A stretch of 64,000 nt of DNA, taken from an uncultured Eubacteriaceae bacterium (GTDB taxonomy: Bacteria > Bacillota > Clostridia > Eubacteriales > Eubacteriaceae). The DNA is taken from the NCBI GenBank assembly GCA_945867155.1, contig CAMBHL010000002.1, forward strand, positions 62,001 through 126,000, read 5' to 3'. This document shows positions 8,195-17,105 of the stretch, piece after piece. Each line of letters starts with the position of its first letter. Positions within the stretch are counted from its first letter, which is position 1. Both the position numbers and the translations under genes were made by a program. Under the pieces are notes generated by a model. The model was given only the letters and a program-made list of their open reading frames with translations, did not search any database and was not told the DNA's origin.

Positions 8195-8773
8195 TTAAAG
8201 GGTTTTGAGATAGGCCTGAGTTCGGGTCATGACGTCCCTGAGAATGTCGAGATCTTTTGAAAGATCGCCGGTTTCCAGAGAGTGGTTGGCGCCGGGGTAG
8301 ATGGTCAGGGGCAGTCGGCGCTTTTGGGCGCCGGTGACGATCGTTTCCTTTCCGACCCAGGGATCAGCGTCACCGTAAAAGGCGATGCTGCCCCGGTCCC
8401 GGGCGAAATCAAAGGTCTCTTTGAGGGGCGTGTAGAAGATGCCGCGGACATCCCGGTCTTTGAAGACATTCGCTGAAAGGTGGGCGGCGAGGATGGTGCC
8501 GATGCTCTTGCCGATGAACAGGTAGCGTTCAAAATCGGGAAAGGCTCGGAGCTGCCCTTCAACGGAAGTCAGGGCCTGATAGAAAGCCCGTTCCCGGCGG
8601 CTCTGGTCCTGGCGCATGTCGGAAATGGCGGCGCTTTTAAATTCGGGATATCCGACGGCGTACAGAGACCAGCCCGCCTGTTTCGCGAGTTTGGCGCTGT
8701 AGTACAAAAGAGGGCGGTCGGTGCTGTAGCCGACGCCCGGGAAGAGAATGACGCATTTTTTAGAGGTTTTCAT
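8195..8773 (-). CDS. Alpha/beta hydrolase family protein
   Basis: A 192-residue protein with a compact alpha/beta hydrolase layout: ILFPGVGYSTDRPLLYY at the N-terminus (oxyanion region), nucleophile elbow FIGKSIGTILA with Ser at about residue 90, acid Asp in YGDADPWVG, and catalytic His in YPGANHSLE. No signal peptide, so cytoplasmic. It follows the DUF434 gene by 21 bases. The natural substrate is not evident. Confidence 0.78.
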   Translation of the reverse strand: MKTSKKCVILFPGVGYSTDRPLLYYSAKLAKQAGWSLYAVGYPEFKSAAISDMRQDQSRRERAFYQALTSVEGQLRAFPDFERYLFIGKSIGTILAAHLSANVFKDRDVRGIFYTPLKETFDFARDRGSIAFYGDADPWVGKETIVTGAQKRRLPLTIYPGANHSLETGDLSKDLDILRDVMTRTQAYLKTL

Positions 8774-8794
8774 GGGGAATCCTTTCTTGTTTTT

Positions 8795-9541
8795 TCATTC
8801 AGAAGGCCAGACTTGAATGCAGGGATGATTTTGCTGTTGGACGAAACCGCCGGTGAAATTGACCCAGCTCTTACAGCGGTCGAGAATGCCGGAATCGGCG
8901 GTGAGGATGGCGCCGTGGGCGGAAAGTTCGGCGTCGACGCCCCGGATCAGCGGCACGGCCAGGGGAAGCTGAACACTTTCATTGGCCTTTAAAATCGCTT
9001 CCCGGAGGCGCCCGGAATTGGACACCGGCGCGTCGAGAAGGAGCACGACGCCGGCGGGATGTACGGATTTTAAAAAACGGAGCAGGGTGTGGATGGCGAA
9101 GTCCGTTTCGGGAATGAGGCGGTAGGTGCCCCGGAGCGCGGCCAGATCCCGGACGGCGCCGTCCATGCCGAGAAACAGCGGCCCGCGGCAGGCCATGACT
9201 TCCAGGGTGATGATCTGATTGAAGCCGTCGACCCACAGGGTTTTGCCGGCCAGATCCTCCGGCGCAAGCTGCTTTTGGAGCCGCGCCTGCTGCTTGGCGG
9301 CAGAGGTGACGCTGCGCATGATGGCCAGGCGCTGGCGCTTGGACAGCTGGTAGTGGTTGCCCACAAAGGTGAGGGTCTGGGTCATGGCGTAGCCCCGGTT
9401 TAACAGATGGCAGCAGTCGGCAGCGGCTTCCCTTAAGATTTTTAAGGCCGGCGCCGAAAAATTTCGGGTGTCTTCGGGGACGAACCCCCGCCTGGCGTTG
9501 GGGGTGGTTTCAAACAGTTCAAACCGTGTGGAATCTGACAT
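8795..9541 (-). CDS. DUF434 (and DUF5616) domain protein
   Basis: A 248-residue protein. The N-terminal half reads RGFVPEDTRNFSAPALKILREA, CCHLLNRGYAMTQTLTFVGN and LSKRQRLAIMRSV, the conserved pattern of DUF434. The C-terminal half (WVDGFNQIITLEVMACRGPLFLGMDGAVRDLA, VLLLDAPVSNSGRL, TADSGILD) has acidic residues spaced as in PIN-like nuclease folds, corresponding to DUF5616. The biochemical role is unknown; nuclease activity is a structural guess. It is divergent from the yunC-like gene; a TATAAT on the - strand lies at 9564-9569. Confidence 0.75.
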   Translation of the reverse strand: MSDSTRFELFETTPNARRGFVPEDTRNFSAPALKILREAAADCCHLLNRGYAMTQTLTFVGNHYQLSKRQRLAIMRSVTSAAKQQARLQKQLAPEDLAGKTLWVDGFNQIITLEVMACRGPLFLGMDGAVRDLAALRGTYRLIPETDFAIHTLLRFLKSVHPAGVVLLLDAPVSNSGRLREAILKANESVQLPLAVPLIRGVDAELSAHGAILTADSGILDRCKSWVNFTGGFVQQQNHPCIQVWPSE

Positions 9542-9581
9542 CGTATCCTCCTTTCATAGGGCTATTATAGCATACGATTTA

Positions 9582-9610
9582 TTGACAGCTGACGGGGGCA
9601 AGGGTAAAAT
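9582..9610 (+). promoter_or_regulatory. Sigma-A promoter of the YunC-like gene
   Basis: TTGACA at 9582-9587, a 17-base spacer and TAAAAT at 9605-9610, 31 bases before the coding start at 9641. Confidence 0.8.
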
Positions 9611-9640
9611 CAATGCAGAATAAAAATTTGAGGTGAAACG

Positions 9641-9943
9641 ATGATTACGATTGACCAGTTAAAAATTGACGGCAAAGAAAGCGGCGGCTTGTTCATTCAG
9701 TCGCCCGGCGGGGAAGGCCACCCGAACATGATCCTGATTCAGTGCCAGAGCGGGTATCTGATGTGCGGCTATTTAAATCTCGACGCTGCGGAAAAATTCG
9801 GCGACGCCGCTGTGCTCGTGGGCGGCGCGGACTTTGACGCGGTCCTCAAGAACCCGATCAAAGGGATGACTTCAGCCGCCAAAGCCCTCGGCGTTCGGGA
9901 CGGCATGACCGGGGAAGAAGCCGCAGAAATTTTAAACCGATAA
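9641..9943 (+). CDS. YunC-like DUF1805 protein
   Basis: A 100-residue protein matching DUF1805 (B. subtilis YunC): GGLFIQSPGGEGHPNMILIQCQSGYLMCGYLNLDAAEKFGDAAVLVGGADFDAVL is the conserved core. Members are small cytoplasmic proteins, structurally known, without an assigned reaction. ATG 9641 has GAGG about 8 bases upstream. It is a single-gene unit with its own promoter and terminator. Confidence 0.8.
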   Translation: MITIDQLKIDGKESGGLFIQSPGGEGHPNMILIQCQSGYLMCGYLNLDAAEKFGDAAVLVGGADFDAVLKNPIKGMTSAAKALGVRDGMTGEEAAEILNR

Positions 9944-9952
9944 GGGTGCAGC

Positions 9953-9981
9953 AAAAAAAGACCGAAAACCGGTCTTTTTTT
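9953..9981 (+). terminator. Intrinsic terminator of the YunC-like gene
   Basis: A perfect 12-bp stem (9953-9964 and 9970-9981) with a 5-base loop and T7 on the right arm. Confidence 0.9.
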
Positions 9982-10063
9982 AGTGAAATTACAGCCAAGA
10001 TCTGATAAAATGATGCAATAAGTTTGTTGACAAATAAAAAGTAAAAATACAGAGGAGGCAGAC

Positions 10064-10498
10064 GTGCAAGTTTCAACGAAGTTTACCATCGCGATCCATG
10101 TGCTGACCGCGACGGCTTATTTTTCAAAAGACCACAAAATCACCAGTGAAATGCTCGCAGCCAGTGTGGGATGCAACCCGGTGATCATCCGCAACATCAT
10201 GGGCCAGCTCAAAAAAGCCGGTCTGATTCAGGTGAAGCGCGGCCCCGGCGGAATGGCCCTGGCCAAATCCCTGGACGACATCACCTTTCTCGACGTGTAC
10301 CGGGCGGTGGAAACTCACGGCAAAGACGAATTGTTCCGGTTTCACGGCAATCCGAATCCTGCCTGCCCGGTGGGCCGTAATATTCACCGCGCCCTGGACG
10401 GCGATTTGATCGAAATTCACCACCGTTTTGAAGAAGATCTGAAGCGCTACACCCTCGCGGACGTTTACGACAGCACGGTTCAGGCCATTGCGGGATAA
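10064..10498 (+). CDS. Rrf2 family transcriptional regulator
   Basis: A 144-residue winged-helix protein: STKFTIAIHVLTATAYF, the helix-turn-helix TSEMLAASVGCNPVIIRNIMGQLKKAGLIQ at about residues 27-56, and the wing VKRGPGGMALAKS. The three-cysteine cluster that binds Fe-S in IscR/NsrR is absent; a single Cys occurs in NPACPVG, so this is the YwnA-like branch. The start is GTG 10064 after GAGGAGG. The acetyltransferase begins 11 bases after its stop, so it probably regulates, or at least is co-transcribed with, that gene. A second Rrf2 gene of the same branch lies at 25283. Confidence 0.85.
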   Translation: MQVSTKFTIAIHVLTATAYFSKDHKITSEMLAASVGCNPVIIRNIMGQLKKAGLIQVKRGPGGMALAKSLDDITFLDVYRAVETHGKDELFRFHGNPNPACPVGRNIHRALDGDLIEIHHRFEEDLKRYTLADVYDSTVQAIAG

Positions 10499-10509
10499 GG
10501 GAGAAGCCG

Positions 10510-11049
10510 ATGACCGTTTTTGAAAGACTTAAGGGCGGCGAAGCCGTGAATCCCAAAACTGAAAAGCTGCTCGCCGAAGAAATCGCCAGGGCCAGACGGG
10601 CCTGCGATGTGCTCAATCTCGCGGAACCGGGGACCAAAGATTACGAAAAGGCCTGGATGCGCCTGTTCGACGGCCGCATCCCCAAGGGCATTTCGGCGAA
10701 AACCCCGTGCTGGATCGACTTTCCGAAGCAGATCACCTGGGGAAAAGACATCGTGATCGACCGGAATTTCACGGCTCTGTCCGCCGCCGGCATCGCAGTT
10801 GAAGACGGGGTGCGTATCGGGCCCCAGGTGACCATCGTGACTGAAAAACCCGACATGAATCAGCCGGACTTCATCCAGGGCGAAGGGGTCGTGATCGGCG
10901 AAGGGGCTTTCATCGGGGCCCGTGCCGTGATTCTGCCGGGCGTGCACATCGGCGCCCGCGCCGTTGTGGAACCGGGAGCCGTCGTGACCGCAGATGTGCC
11001 GGACGGCGTCACCGTGATCGGCAATCCGGCACAGCCAGTCCAGCTTTAA
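10510..11049 (+). CDS. Maltose/galactoside O-acetyltransferase-like hexapeptide protein
   Basis: A 179-residue left-handed beta-helix acetyltransferase. The N-terminal helical segment (TEKLLAEEIARARRACDVLN) is typical of the maltose/galactoside acetyltransferase group. Hexapeptide turns follow: ITWGKDIVIDRNFTALSAAGIAVEDGVRIGPQV, then VVIGEGAFIGARAVILPGVHIGARAVVEPGAVVTADVPDGV, and the terminal NPAQ. In canonical members the catalytic His sits at the segment reading TEKPDMNQPD here, and no His is visible there, so activity may be altered. It is in a two-gene unit with the Rrf2 regulator, and its stop codon lies inside the terminator loop. Confidence 0.8.
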   Translation: MTVFERLKGGEAVNPKTEKLLAEEIARARRACDVLNLAEPGTKDYEKAWMRLFDGRIPKGISAKTPCWIDFPKQITWGKDIVIDRNFTALSAAGIAVEDGVRIGPQVTIVTEKPDMNQPDFIQGEGVVIGEGAFIGARAVILPGVHIGARAVVEPGAVVTADVPDGVTVIGNPAQPVQL

Positions 11050-11062
11050 GGCTGGATTTTTT
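11039..11062 (+). terminator. Intrinsic terminator overlapping the acetyltransferase stop codon
   Basis: Stem TCCAGC/GCTGGA with loop TTTAAG (which contains the TAA stop) followed by T6. Confidence 0.85.
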
Positions 11063-11064
11063 GC

Positions 11065-11082
11065 GTATTTCCCGGGAAATAC
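11065..11082. promoter_or_regulatory. 18-bp perfect palindrome upstream of the MATE gene
   Basis: GTATTTCCCGGGAAATAC reads the same on both strands with no loop, the form of a protein operator rather than an RNA hairpin. It lies 56 bases before the MATE coding start and overlaps the position expected for a -35 if TATGAT at 11101-11106 is the -10. Confidence 0.65.
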
Positions 11083-11137
11083 AGGATCTGATTTTACATT
11101 TATGATGTGAAAAATAGAAAGGAAATAGAGCGTATTT

Positions 11138-12508
11138 ATGGCAGACACAGCAACTGCAAAACAAGAAGAAAAAACGGATTTCACCCGGGGCAGCATCGCG
11201 GAAAAACTCCTGCGGTTCATGATCCCAGTGTTCGGCGCCCTGGTCCTCCAGGCGATGTACGGCGCCGTGGACTTGCTCGTGGTCGGGCGGTTCGGATCGA
11301 AGGCGGGACTGTCCGGGGTTTCCACCGGCAGCAACGTCCTCAACCTCGTGACCTTCGTGGTCACGGCGCTGGCCATGGGACTGACGGTGGTGATCAGCCG
11401 GGATCTCGGAGAACGCAAGCCGGAAAAAATCGGCCCGGTCATCGGCGGGGGCGTCCTCGTTTTCGCGGTCATCGCCGGAGTATTGTGTGTGGTGATGACC
11501 GTTTTTGCGAGAAACATCGCCACCTGGATGATGGCGCCGAAAGCCGCCCTCGCGCTGACGACCCAGTACATCCGCATCTGCGGCGCCGGCATTTTCTTCA
11601 TCGTGGCGTACAACGTCATTGCCGCGATTTTCAGAGGCCTTGGCGATTCCCGGATGCCGCTGCTTTTCGTGGTCATTGCCTGCTGCTGCAACATCGCGGG
11701 GGATTTGCTTTTCATCGCGGGCTTTCATATGGACGTGGCCGGCGCGGCCCTGGCGACAGTCATGGCCCAGGCCATCAGCGTGGTGCTGTCCCTCATCATC
11801 ATCCGGAGAAAAAACCTGCCCTTTCACATGAAACGTCAGGATTTTTCCTTTAATCCGGAAGTGCGGCGTTTTCTGAAAGTCGGCCTGCCTTTGACCCTCC
11901 AGGAATTTCTGACCCAGATTTCATTTTTGATTATCTGTGCCTTTGTGAATCATCTGGGGCTGTCCGCCTCTTCTGGGTACGGCGTGGCGAGCAAGCTCAT
12001 CAGCTTCATCATGCTCGTGCCCAGCGCGATGATGCAGTCGATGTCGGCTTTCGTTTCCCAGAACGTCGGCGCGGGCAAAGAAGACCGCGCGAAGAAGGGT
12101 CTGAAAATCGGCATCGCTTTCGGGGTCTGCGTCGGTCTGGTGATCATTGTTTTGGTGCAGCTTTTCGGCGGCGCCGCATCGTCACTGTTCACGACTCGGG
12201 CGGCCTTTATCCGGGACAGTTGGGCCTATCTCAAGGGTTTCTGCCCGGAAGCCGTCGTTACGGTCTTTCTGTTCAGCCTTTACGGCTATTTTAACGGCCA
12301 CGGCCGCTCCACCGTCGTGATGGTGACGGGGATTCTCCAGACCTTTCTGGTCCGGCTTCCGGTTTCGTACTTCAGAAGCGTTCAAGCTCATCCGTCTCTG
12401 ACCAAAATCGGGCTGGCCTGCCCGACGGCGACGGTCTTCGGCATCGTCATCGCGTGGCTTTACTATCTGCACATGAATCAAAAGATGCGTCAGTTCAAAG
12501 CACAGTAG
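11138..12508 (+). CDS. MATE family multidrug/cation efflux transporter
   Basis: A 456-residue integral membrane protein with about 12 hydrophobic segments in two related halves. The first half begins SIAEKLLRFMIPVFGALVLQAMYGAVDLLVVGRFG, and the second at about residue 240 with RFLKVGLPLTLQEFLTQISFLIICAFVNHLG, the repeat expected for MATE antiporters, which export drugs or metabolites using Na+ or H+. IFRGLGDSRMPL is a further family motif. It is preceded by a palindrome that may be an operator, and is close to an Rrf2 regulator gene. Confidence 0.9.
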   Translation: MADTATAKQEEKTDFTRGSIAEKLLRFMIPVFGALVLQAMYGAVDLLVVGRFGSKAGLSGVSTGSNVLNLVTFVVTALAMGLTVVISRDLGERKPEKIGPVIGGGVLVFAVIAGVLCVVMTVFARNIATWMMAPKAALALTTQYIRICGAGIFFIVAYNVIAAIFRGLGDSRMPLLFVVIACCCNIAGDLLFIAGFHMDVAGAALATVMAQAISVVLSLIIIRRKNLPFHMKRQDFSFNPEVRRFLKVGLPLTLQEFLTQISFLIICAFVNHLGLSASSGYGVASKLISFIMLVPSAMMQSMSAFVSQNVGAGKEDRAKKGLKIGIAFGVCVGLVIIVLVQLFGGAASSLFTTRAAFIRDSWAYLKGFCPEAVVTVFLFSLYGYFNGHGRSTVVMVTGILQTFLVRLPVSYFRSVQAHPSLTKIGLACPTATVFGIVIAWLYYLHMNQKMRQFKAQ

Positions 12509-12523
12509 GCGCAAAAAAATAAT

Positions 12524-12553
12524 ACCTGCCGGTTTATGACCAGCAGGTTTTTT
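12524..12553. terminator. Terminator between MATE and thioredoxin genes
   Basis: Stem ACCTGC/GCAGGT extended by CGG/CCA with one mismatch, T6 on the + side and an A/T-rich run on the - side. It can serve both convergent genes. Confidence 0.75.
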
Positions 12554-12572
12554 GATGAAATTGCGGTTTGTC

Positions 12573-12881
12573 TTAATCGACCAGGGCGACGATGCGGTCT
12601 TTGGGAACGGCACCGACCTGTTTGTTGGTGATTTCGCCGTTTTTGAAGACCATCAGCGTCGGGATGCTCATAATGCCGAATTTCTGGGCGATATCCGGTT
12701 CTTCGTCGACGTTGACCTTGCCGACGATGAAATCGTCGTGTTCTTCAGCGATCTGGTCGACCATTGGGGAGACCATTTTGCACGGGCCGCACCAGCTGGC
12801 CCAGAAATCGACGAGCACCGGCTTGTCTGCCTGGAGCACTTCTTTTTCAAAATTATCGGTTGTAATGGTAATGACTGCCAT
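12573..12881 (-). CDS. trxA: Thioredoxin
   Basis: A 102-residue thioredoxin with the redox motif WCGPC at about residues 30-34 in VDFWASWCGPCKM, the cis-proline loop SIPTLMVFKNG, and the buried Asp in VLVDFW. It reduces protein disulfides in the cytoplasm. ATG 12881 has GGAGG upstream. It is a single gene; no thioredoxin reductase is adjacent. Confidence 0.95.
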   Translation of the reverse strand: MAVITITTDNFEKEVLQADKPVLVDFWASWCGPCKMVSPMVDQIAEEHDDFIVGKVNVDEEPDIAQKFGIMSIPTLMVFKNGEITNKQVGAVPKDRIVALVD

Positions 12882-13039
12882 TTTGGACCTCCTTATAAGC
12901 TTAGATCTTAATTTTTTAGCTGATATATTATTCTATTCATTTTTACTTTAAAATGCCTTTAATTTAGACTAACAGAAAGCGCCGGATTATGGTAGAATAA
13001 AAACCGAATTTCAAAAAACATTAAGAAAAGAGCGGAAAG

Positions 13040-14422
13040 ATGACCAATTCTACAGAACCTCAGGAAAAATTTTCCAGCCGGCTGGGTTTTATTTTGACCT
13101 CAGCGGGCTGCGCCATCGGCCTCGGCAATGTGTGGCGCTTTCCCTATATCACCGGGAAATACGGCGGCGGCCTTTTCGTCGTCATTTACATTTTGTTTCT
13201 TTTGATCTTAGGCATTCCCATTGTGACCGCTGAGCTTGCCGTGGGCCGAGCCAGCCGCAAGAGCGTCATGCGCTCCTTCGATGTGCTGGAGCCTGAAGGG
13301 AAGAAGTGGCACGTCTACAAATGGGTCGCTATGGCGGGCAATTATCTGCTCATGATGTATTACACGACGATTGCCGGCTGGATTCTTTTGTATTTCTTCA
13401 AAACGGCGAAAGGGGACTTTACCGGGCTGTCCAGCGCCGGGGTTGCGAAAGCCTTTGCCGCGACGACAGCGAACCCGGCGGTTTCCGTGATCTTCATGGC
13501 CGTGATGGTGGCCCTGGGCTTTGCCATCTGCGCCGGAGGCCTGCAGGGCGGCGTCGAGCGCATCTCGAAGATCATCATGGTGGCGCTGTTTATCCTGATG
13601 GTGATGCTCGCCGTGCACGCCCTGCGTCTGCCGGGGGCCAAGGCCGGTATGGCTTTTTATTTAAAGCCGGACCCGGCCAAGCTGACGGCCCATTCTTTGC
13701 CCGAAACGATTTACGCGGCCATGGGCCAGTCATTGTTCACCCTTGGGGTCGGCATTGGCTCCATGGGCATTTTCGGTGCCTACATCGATAAAAAGAAGCG
13801 CCTCTTCGGCGAAGGGGTGACCATCGCCGTGCTGGACACCATCATCGCAATCCTCGCCGGGGTCGTGATCTTCCCGGCGTGCTTTTCCTACGGGGTGCGG
13901 CCGACGTCGGGGCCGCCGCTGATTTTCATCACCCTGCCCAACGTGTTCAACCACATGCCCCAGGGGCGGTTCTGGGGCGCAGCCTTCTTTTTGTTCATGA
14001 CTTTCGCGGCGCTGTCCACGGTCATCGCGGTGTTCCAGAACATCATCGCCAATTTCAGGGAAGTGACCGGCATGCCCCTCAAAAAGAGCTGCGGGATCAA
14101 CGCGGTGCTGCTGATCCTTTTATCCCTGCCCTGCGCTTTGGGCTTTAATCTGCTGTCCGGGGTGCATCCCATGGGTGCCGGCTCGACGATTCTCGATCTC
14201 GAAGATTTCCTCGTGTCGAGCAACATCGTCCCGTTGGGGTCGATCATCTACGTGCTGTTCATTACGTCCCGGGCCGGCTGGGGATTTGACGGCTTTCTGT
14301 CGGAAGTCAACACCGGAGAAGGGCTGCGGTTTCCAGAAAACAAGGCCAGCCGCTTTTACATGGGCGTGATTCTGCCGATCCTCATTGCCGTGATCATGAT
14401 CGGCGGTTATCTTGGGTCATAA
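13040..14422 (+). CDS. Sodium-dependent neurotransmitter:sodium symporter (NSS/SNF family), copy 1
   Basis: A 460-residue membrane transporter. The first segment FILTSAGCAIGLGNVWRFPYITGKYGGGLFVVIYI is the NSS signature forming the Na+ and substrate sites around unwound helix 1. The size fits the short 11-helix bacterial branch (MhsT/Tyt1-like) rather than LeuT. Family members take up amino acids with Na+; the substrate is not deducible. ATG 13040 follows GCGGAAAG. The next gene is a close paralogue 34 bases downstream. Confidence 0.92.
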   Translation: MTNSTEPQEKFSSRLGFILTSAGCAIGLGNVWRFPYITGKYGGGLFVVIYILFLLILGIPIVTAELAVGRASRKSVMRSFDVLEPEGKKWHVYKWVAMAGNYLLMMYYTTIAGWILLYFFKTAKGDFTGLSSAGVAKAFAATTANPAVSVIFMAVMVALGFAICAGGLQGGVERISKIIMVALFILMVMLAVHALRLPGAKAGMAFYLKPDPAKLTAHSLPETIYAAMGQSLFTLGVGIGSMGIFGAYIDKKKRLFGEGVTIAVLDTIIAILAGVVIFPACFSYGVRPTSGPPLIFITLPNVFNHMPQGRFWGAAFFLFMTFAALSTVIAVFQNIIANFREVTGMPLKKSCGINAVLLILLSLPCALGFNLLSGVHPMGAGSTILDLEDFLVSSNIVPLGSIIYVLFITSRAGWGFDGFLSEVNTGEGLRFPENKASRFYMGVILPILIAVIMIGGYLGS

Positions 14423-14456
14423 TCAATGGAATATATTCTAAAGGAGAAATAAATTT

Positions 14457-15833
14457 ATGCGTGAAAAGAAAAGAGAAACATTTTCGAGCCGCCTCGGCTT
14501 TATTCTCGTCTCGGCGGGGTGCGCCATCGGCCTCGGCAATGTGTGGCGGTTCCCTTACATTACGGGGAAGTACGGCGGCGGCGCCTTCGTCCTTTTGTAT
14601 TTGTTCTTCCTGCTGATTCTCGGCATCCCCATTATGACCGTAGAATTTGCTGTGGGCCGGGGCAGCCGGAAATCCACAGCCCTATCCTTTGAGCAGCTGG
14701 AACCGGCGGGGAGCAAATGGCATATCTACAAGTATTTCGCCATGGGCGGCAATTACCTGCTCATGATGTACTACACGACGATTTCAGGCTGGATGATTTT
14801 GTTTTTCATCAAGATGATCAAAGGGGATTTCGCCGGCATGAACAGCGCCCAGATCGCCCAGGCCTTTGCAGCGGTGACAGCGAACCCGAAGCTGTGCGTG
14901 GGCTTTATGGTGCTCGTGGTGCTCATCGGCTTTGGCATCTGCGCCGGGGGCCTGCAGGGCGGCGTCGAACGGATCGTGAAAGTTATGATGGTGGCGCTGA
15001 TCCTGCTGATGGTCGCCCTGGCGGTGAACTCCCTGTTTCTGCCCGGCGCGTCCCGGGGCTTGTCCTTTTACCTGAAGCCGAACCTGCACCATATGGTCCA
15101 GAATGGGATCACCAAAACGGTGTTCGCTGCCATGGGCCAGGCGTTCTTCACCCTGAGCATCGGCGTCGGCTCGATGGCCATTTTCGGCTCTTACATCGGC
15201 AAGGAAAAACGGCTCCTTGGAGAATCGGTGACCATCTCTGTGCTGGACACCATCGTGGCGCTGCTCGCCGGGCTGATCATTTTCCCGGCCTGCTTCGCCT
15301 ACAACGTGACGCCGACAGCGGGACCGTCCCTGATCTTCATCACCCTGCCCAACGTGTTCAACCACATGCCCAGCGGCCGGTTCTGGGGCGCCGCCTTCTT
15401 TCTGTTCATGACCTTTGCGGCCATGTCCACGGTCATCGCAGTGTTCCAGAACATCGTGTCCTACGCGACGGATCTGACCACCATTTCCGTGAAGAAGGCC
15501 TGCCTGATCAATGCCATTGTGATGATTCTGCTGTCCCTGCCCTGCGCCCTGGGCTTCTCGGTGCTGTCCGGGGTGCATCCCATGGGCGCCGGCACGACGA
15601 TCCTCGATTTCGAAGACTTCATCATGAGCAACAACCTCATGCCGTTGGGCTCGCTGGTTTACCTGCTGTTCTGCGTGACGAAAATTGGCTGGGGCTACGA
15701 CGGCTTCATCAAGGAAGTCAACACCGGAGAAGGGCTCCGGATGCCGGAGACTTCGTTCACAAAAATCTACCTGCGCTATATCCTGCCGCTGATCGTGCTG
15801 TGCGTGTTTTTCGGCGGGTATCTCATTAAATAA
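14457..15833 (+). CDS. Sodium-dependent NSS family transporter, copy 2
   Basis: A 458-residue paralogue of the preceding gene, alike along its whole length: SSRLGFILVSAGCAIGLGNVWRFPYITGKYGGGAF, AICAGGLQGGVERI-type loop, LIFITLPNVFNHMP, SVLSGVHPMGAGTTILDFEDF and a shared VNTGEGLR near the C-terminus. The pair must come from a tandem duplication. Differences cluster in the loops and in helix 3 to 5, so the substrates may differ. It starts at ATG 14457 after AAAGGAG and ends at a strong terminator, forming one operon with copy 1. Confidence 0.92.
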   Translation: MREKKRETFSSRLGFILVSAGCAIGLGNVWRFPYITGKYGGGAFVLLYLFFLLILGIPIMTVEFAVGRGSRKSTALSFEQLEPAGSKWHIYKYFAMGGNYLLMMYYTTISGWMILFFIKMIKGDFAGMNSAQIAQAFAAVTANPKLCVGFMVLVVLIGFGICAGGLQGGVERIVKVMMVALILLMVALAVNSLFLPGASRGLSFYLKPNLHHMVQNGITKTVFAAMGQAFFTLSIGVGSMAIFGSYIGKEKRLLGESVTISVLDTIVALLAGLIIFPACFAYNVTPTAGPSLIFITLPNVFNHMPSGRFWGAAFFLFMTFAAMSTVIAVFQNIVSYATDLTTISVKKACLINAIVMILLSLPCALGFSVLSGVHPMGAGTTILDFEDFIMSNNLMPLGSLVYLLFCVTKIGWGYDGFIKEVNTGEGLRMPETSFTKIYLRYILPLIVLCVFFGGYLIK

Positions 15834-15842
15834 CGGCTTCTC

Positions 15843-15871
15843 AAAAGTTCCGGATCTCCGGAACTTTTTTT
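15843..15871 (+). terminator. Intrinsic terminator of the NSS transporter pair
   Basis: An 11-bp stem (15843-15853 and 15858-15868), loop ATCT, followed by further T. Confidence 0.9.
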
Positions 15872-15902
15872 ATGGTAAAGACTAAAAGAAAGGAATTTGC
15901 GT

Positions 15903-17072
15903 ATGAACGAAAAAACAAAACAACCGCTGTCTTTTATGGGCGTTTTCGCGATCATGCTCGCGAGCAGCCTGACCATCATGGTCGGGGAGGCGCTGACTTC
16001 GGCGCTGCCGGCCATTGGCCGCCATTACGCCATGACATTTTCCACGAGCTGGCTCATCACCGTGCCGTCCCTTGGGGTCGTGTGCGGGGCGCTGGGCACG
16101 GGAAAAGTGCTCAACCGCTTCGGCGCTTACAAGACGATCTGCGTCGGCCTGTTCTTTTACGCCCTCTTCGGGGTCTCCGGCGCGGTGATGCCCAATATTG
16201 GCGTCGAGCTTCTCGACCGGTTTCTGCTTGGGATGGCCTGCGCAGCCGTCATGACCTCGTCCACAAGTCTGATCTCGGAATTCTATCACGGGCAGGTGCG
16301 CCTGAAGATGATCGCCGTACAGGGGATGGCCATTGAAATGGGCGGGGTCATCTTTTTGAGCCTCGGCGGGGTGCTGACCGAGATCGCGTGGAACGCGTCC
16401 TATTTGATCTATTTGATCGCAGCGGCAGCCCTGATTCTGATCCTGGCCTTTGTGCCGAAACAGGCCCCGGCCTACGACGGCGAAGAAATCGACCAGACCA
16501 AGGCGCTCAAATCTGGGCAGAGCGGCATTTCCGTGGTCCTCGCCTTGGCTTTCATCAGCATGCTGACGTTCTTCACGGCCATCGTCTCTCTGCCGGTCTA
16601 CATCCAGACCGATATGGGGTATTCCGCCGCCTTCAGCGGGATTTACCTGGCGTCCATTTCAGTGGTGGCGGTGATCTTCGCCGGCTTCATGCCGAAATTC
16701 GTCGGCAGAACTTCCGCAAAATGCTCCCTGACGGTTTCGGCGGTCTGCTTTACTGTCGGCCATTTATTGTATTTCGCGGCCCTGAACCATCACGGCCTGC
16801 TCTTCGCCGCGGCGCCGATCATGGGCATCGGCTTCGGGTTCTCGACGCCTTTGATCAACAACCTGACCGTCGAGCGGAGCACGCCGGAGACGAAAGCGCG
16901 CAATCTGAGCGGCTACTCCATTGCCCAGTTCTCCGGCCAGTTCGTTTCGTCCCTCGTGGTCTCTGCAGTGGCCGGAAGCCGGACCTATCTGCTGGCGGCG
17001 GCGCTGGGACTGGTGAATTTAGCGGTGGCGGGGCTGGTGTTTGATCGGGAAAGAAAAAAACTGTTATTATGA
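15903..17072 (+). CDS. MFS family transporter
   Basis: A 389-residue protein with about 12 hydrophobic segments. It begins MNEKTKQPLSFMGVFAIMLASSLTIMVGEALTSALPAIGRHYAMTFSTSWLIT, resembling the DHA-type drug/metabolite exporters, and has GKVLNRFGAYKTICVGLFFYALFG (motif A-like loop between helices 2 and 3) and LLGMACAAVMTSSTSLISEFYHGQVR. Substrate and direction cannot be read. Start ATG 15903 has AAAGGA eight bases upstream; a TTG six bases earlier is in frame but unlikely. Confidence 0.87.
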   Translation: MNEKTKQPLSFMGVFAIMLASSLTIMVGEALTSALPAIGRHYAMTFSTSWLITVPSLGVVCGALGTGKVLNRFGAYKTICVGLFFYALFGVSGAVMPNIGVELLDRFLLGMACAAVMTSSTSLISEFYHGQVRLKMIAVQGMAIEMGGVIFLSLGGVLTEIAWNASYLIYLIAAAALILILAFVPKQAPAYDGEEIDQTKALKSGQSGISVVLALAFISMLTFFTAIVSLPVYIQTDMGYSAAFSGIYLASISVVAVIFAGFMPKFVGRTSAKCSLTVSAVCFTVGHLLYFAALNHHGLLFAAAPIMGIGFGFSTPLINNLTVERSTPETKARNLSGYSIAQFSGQFVSSLVVSAVAGSRTYLLAAALGLVNLAVAGLVFDRERKKLLL

Positions 17073-17105
17073 ATTAAAAAATATAAAAATATTTGGAGAG
17101 AAAAA

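Noticed and set aside
14784..15578. 264-codon antisense frame inside the second NSS transporter, rich in His, Gln and Gly
   Set aside because: Composition of an antisense read through hydrophobic codons; the + strand transporter is clear.
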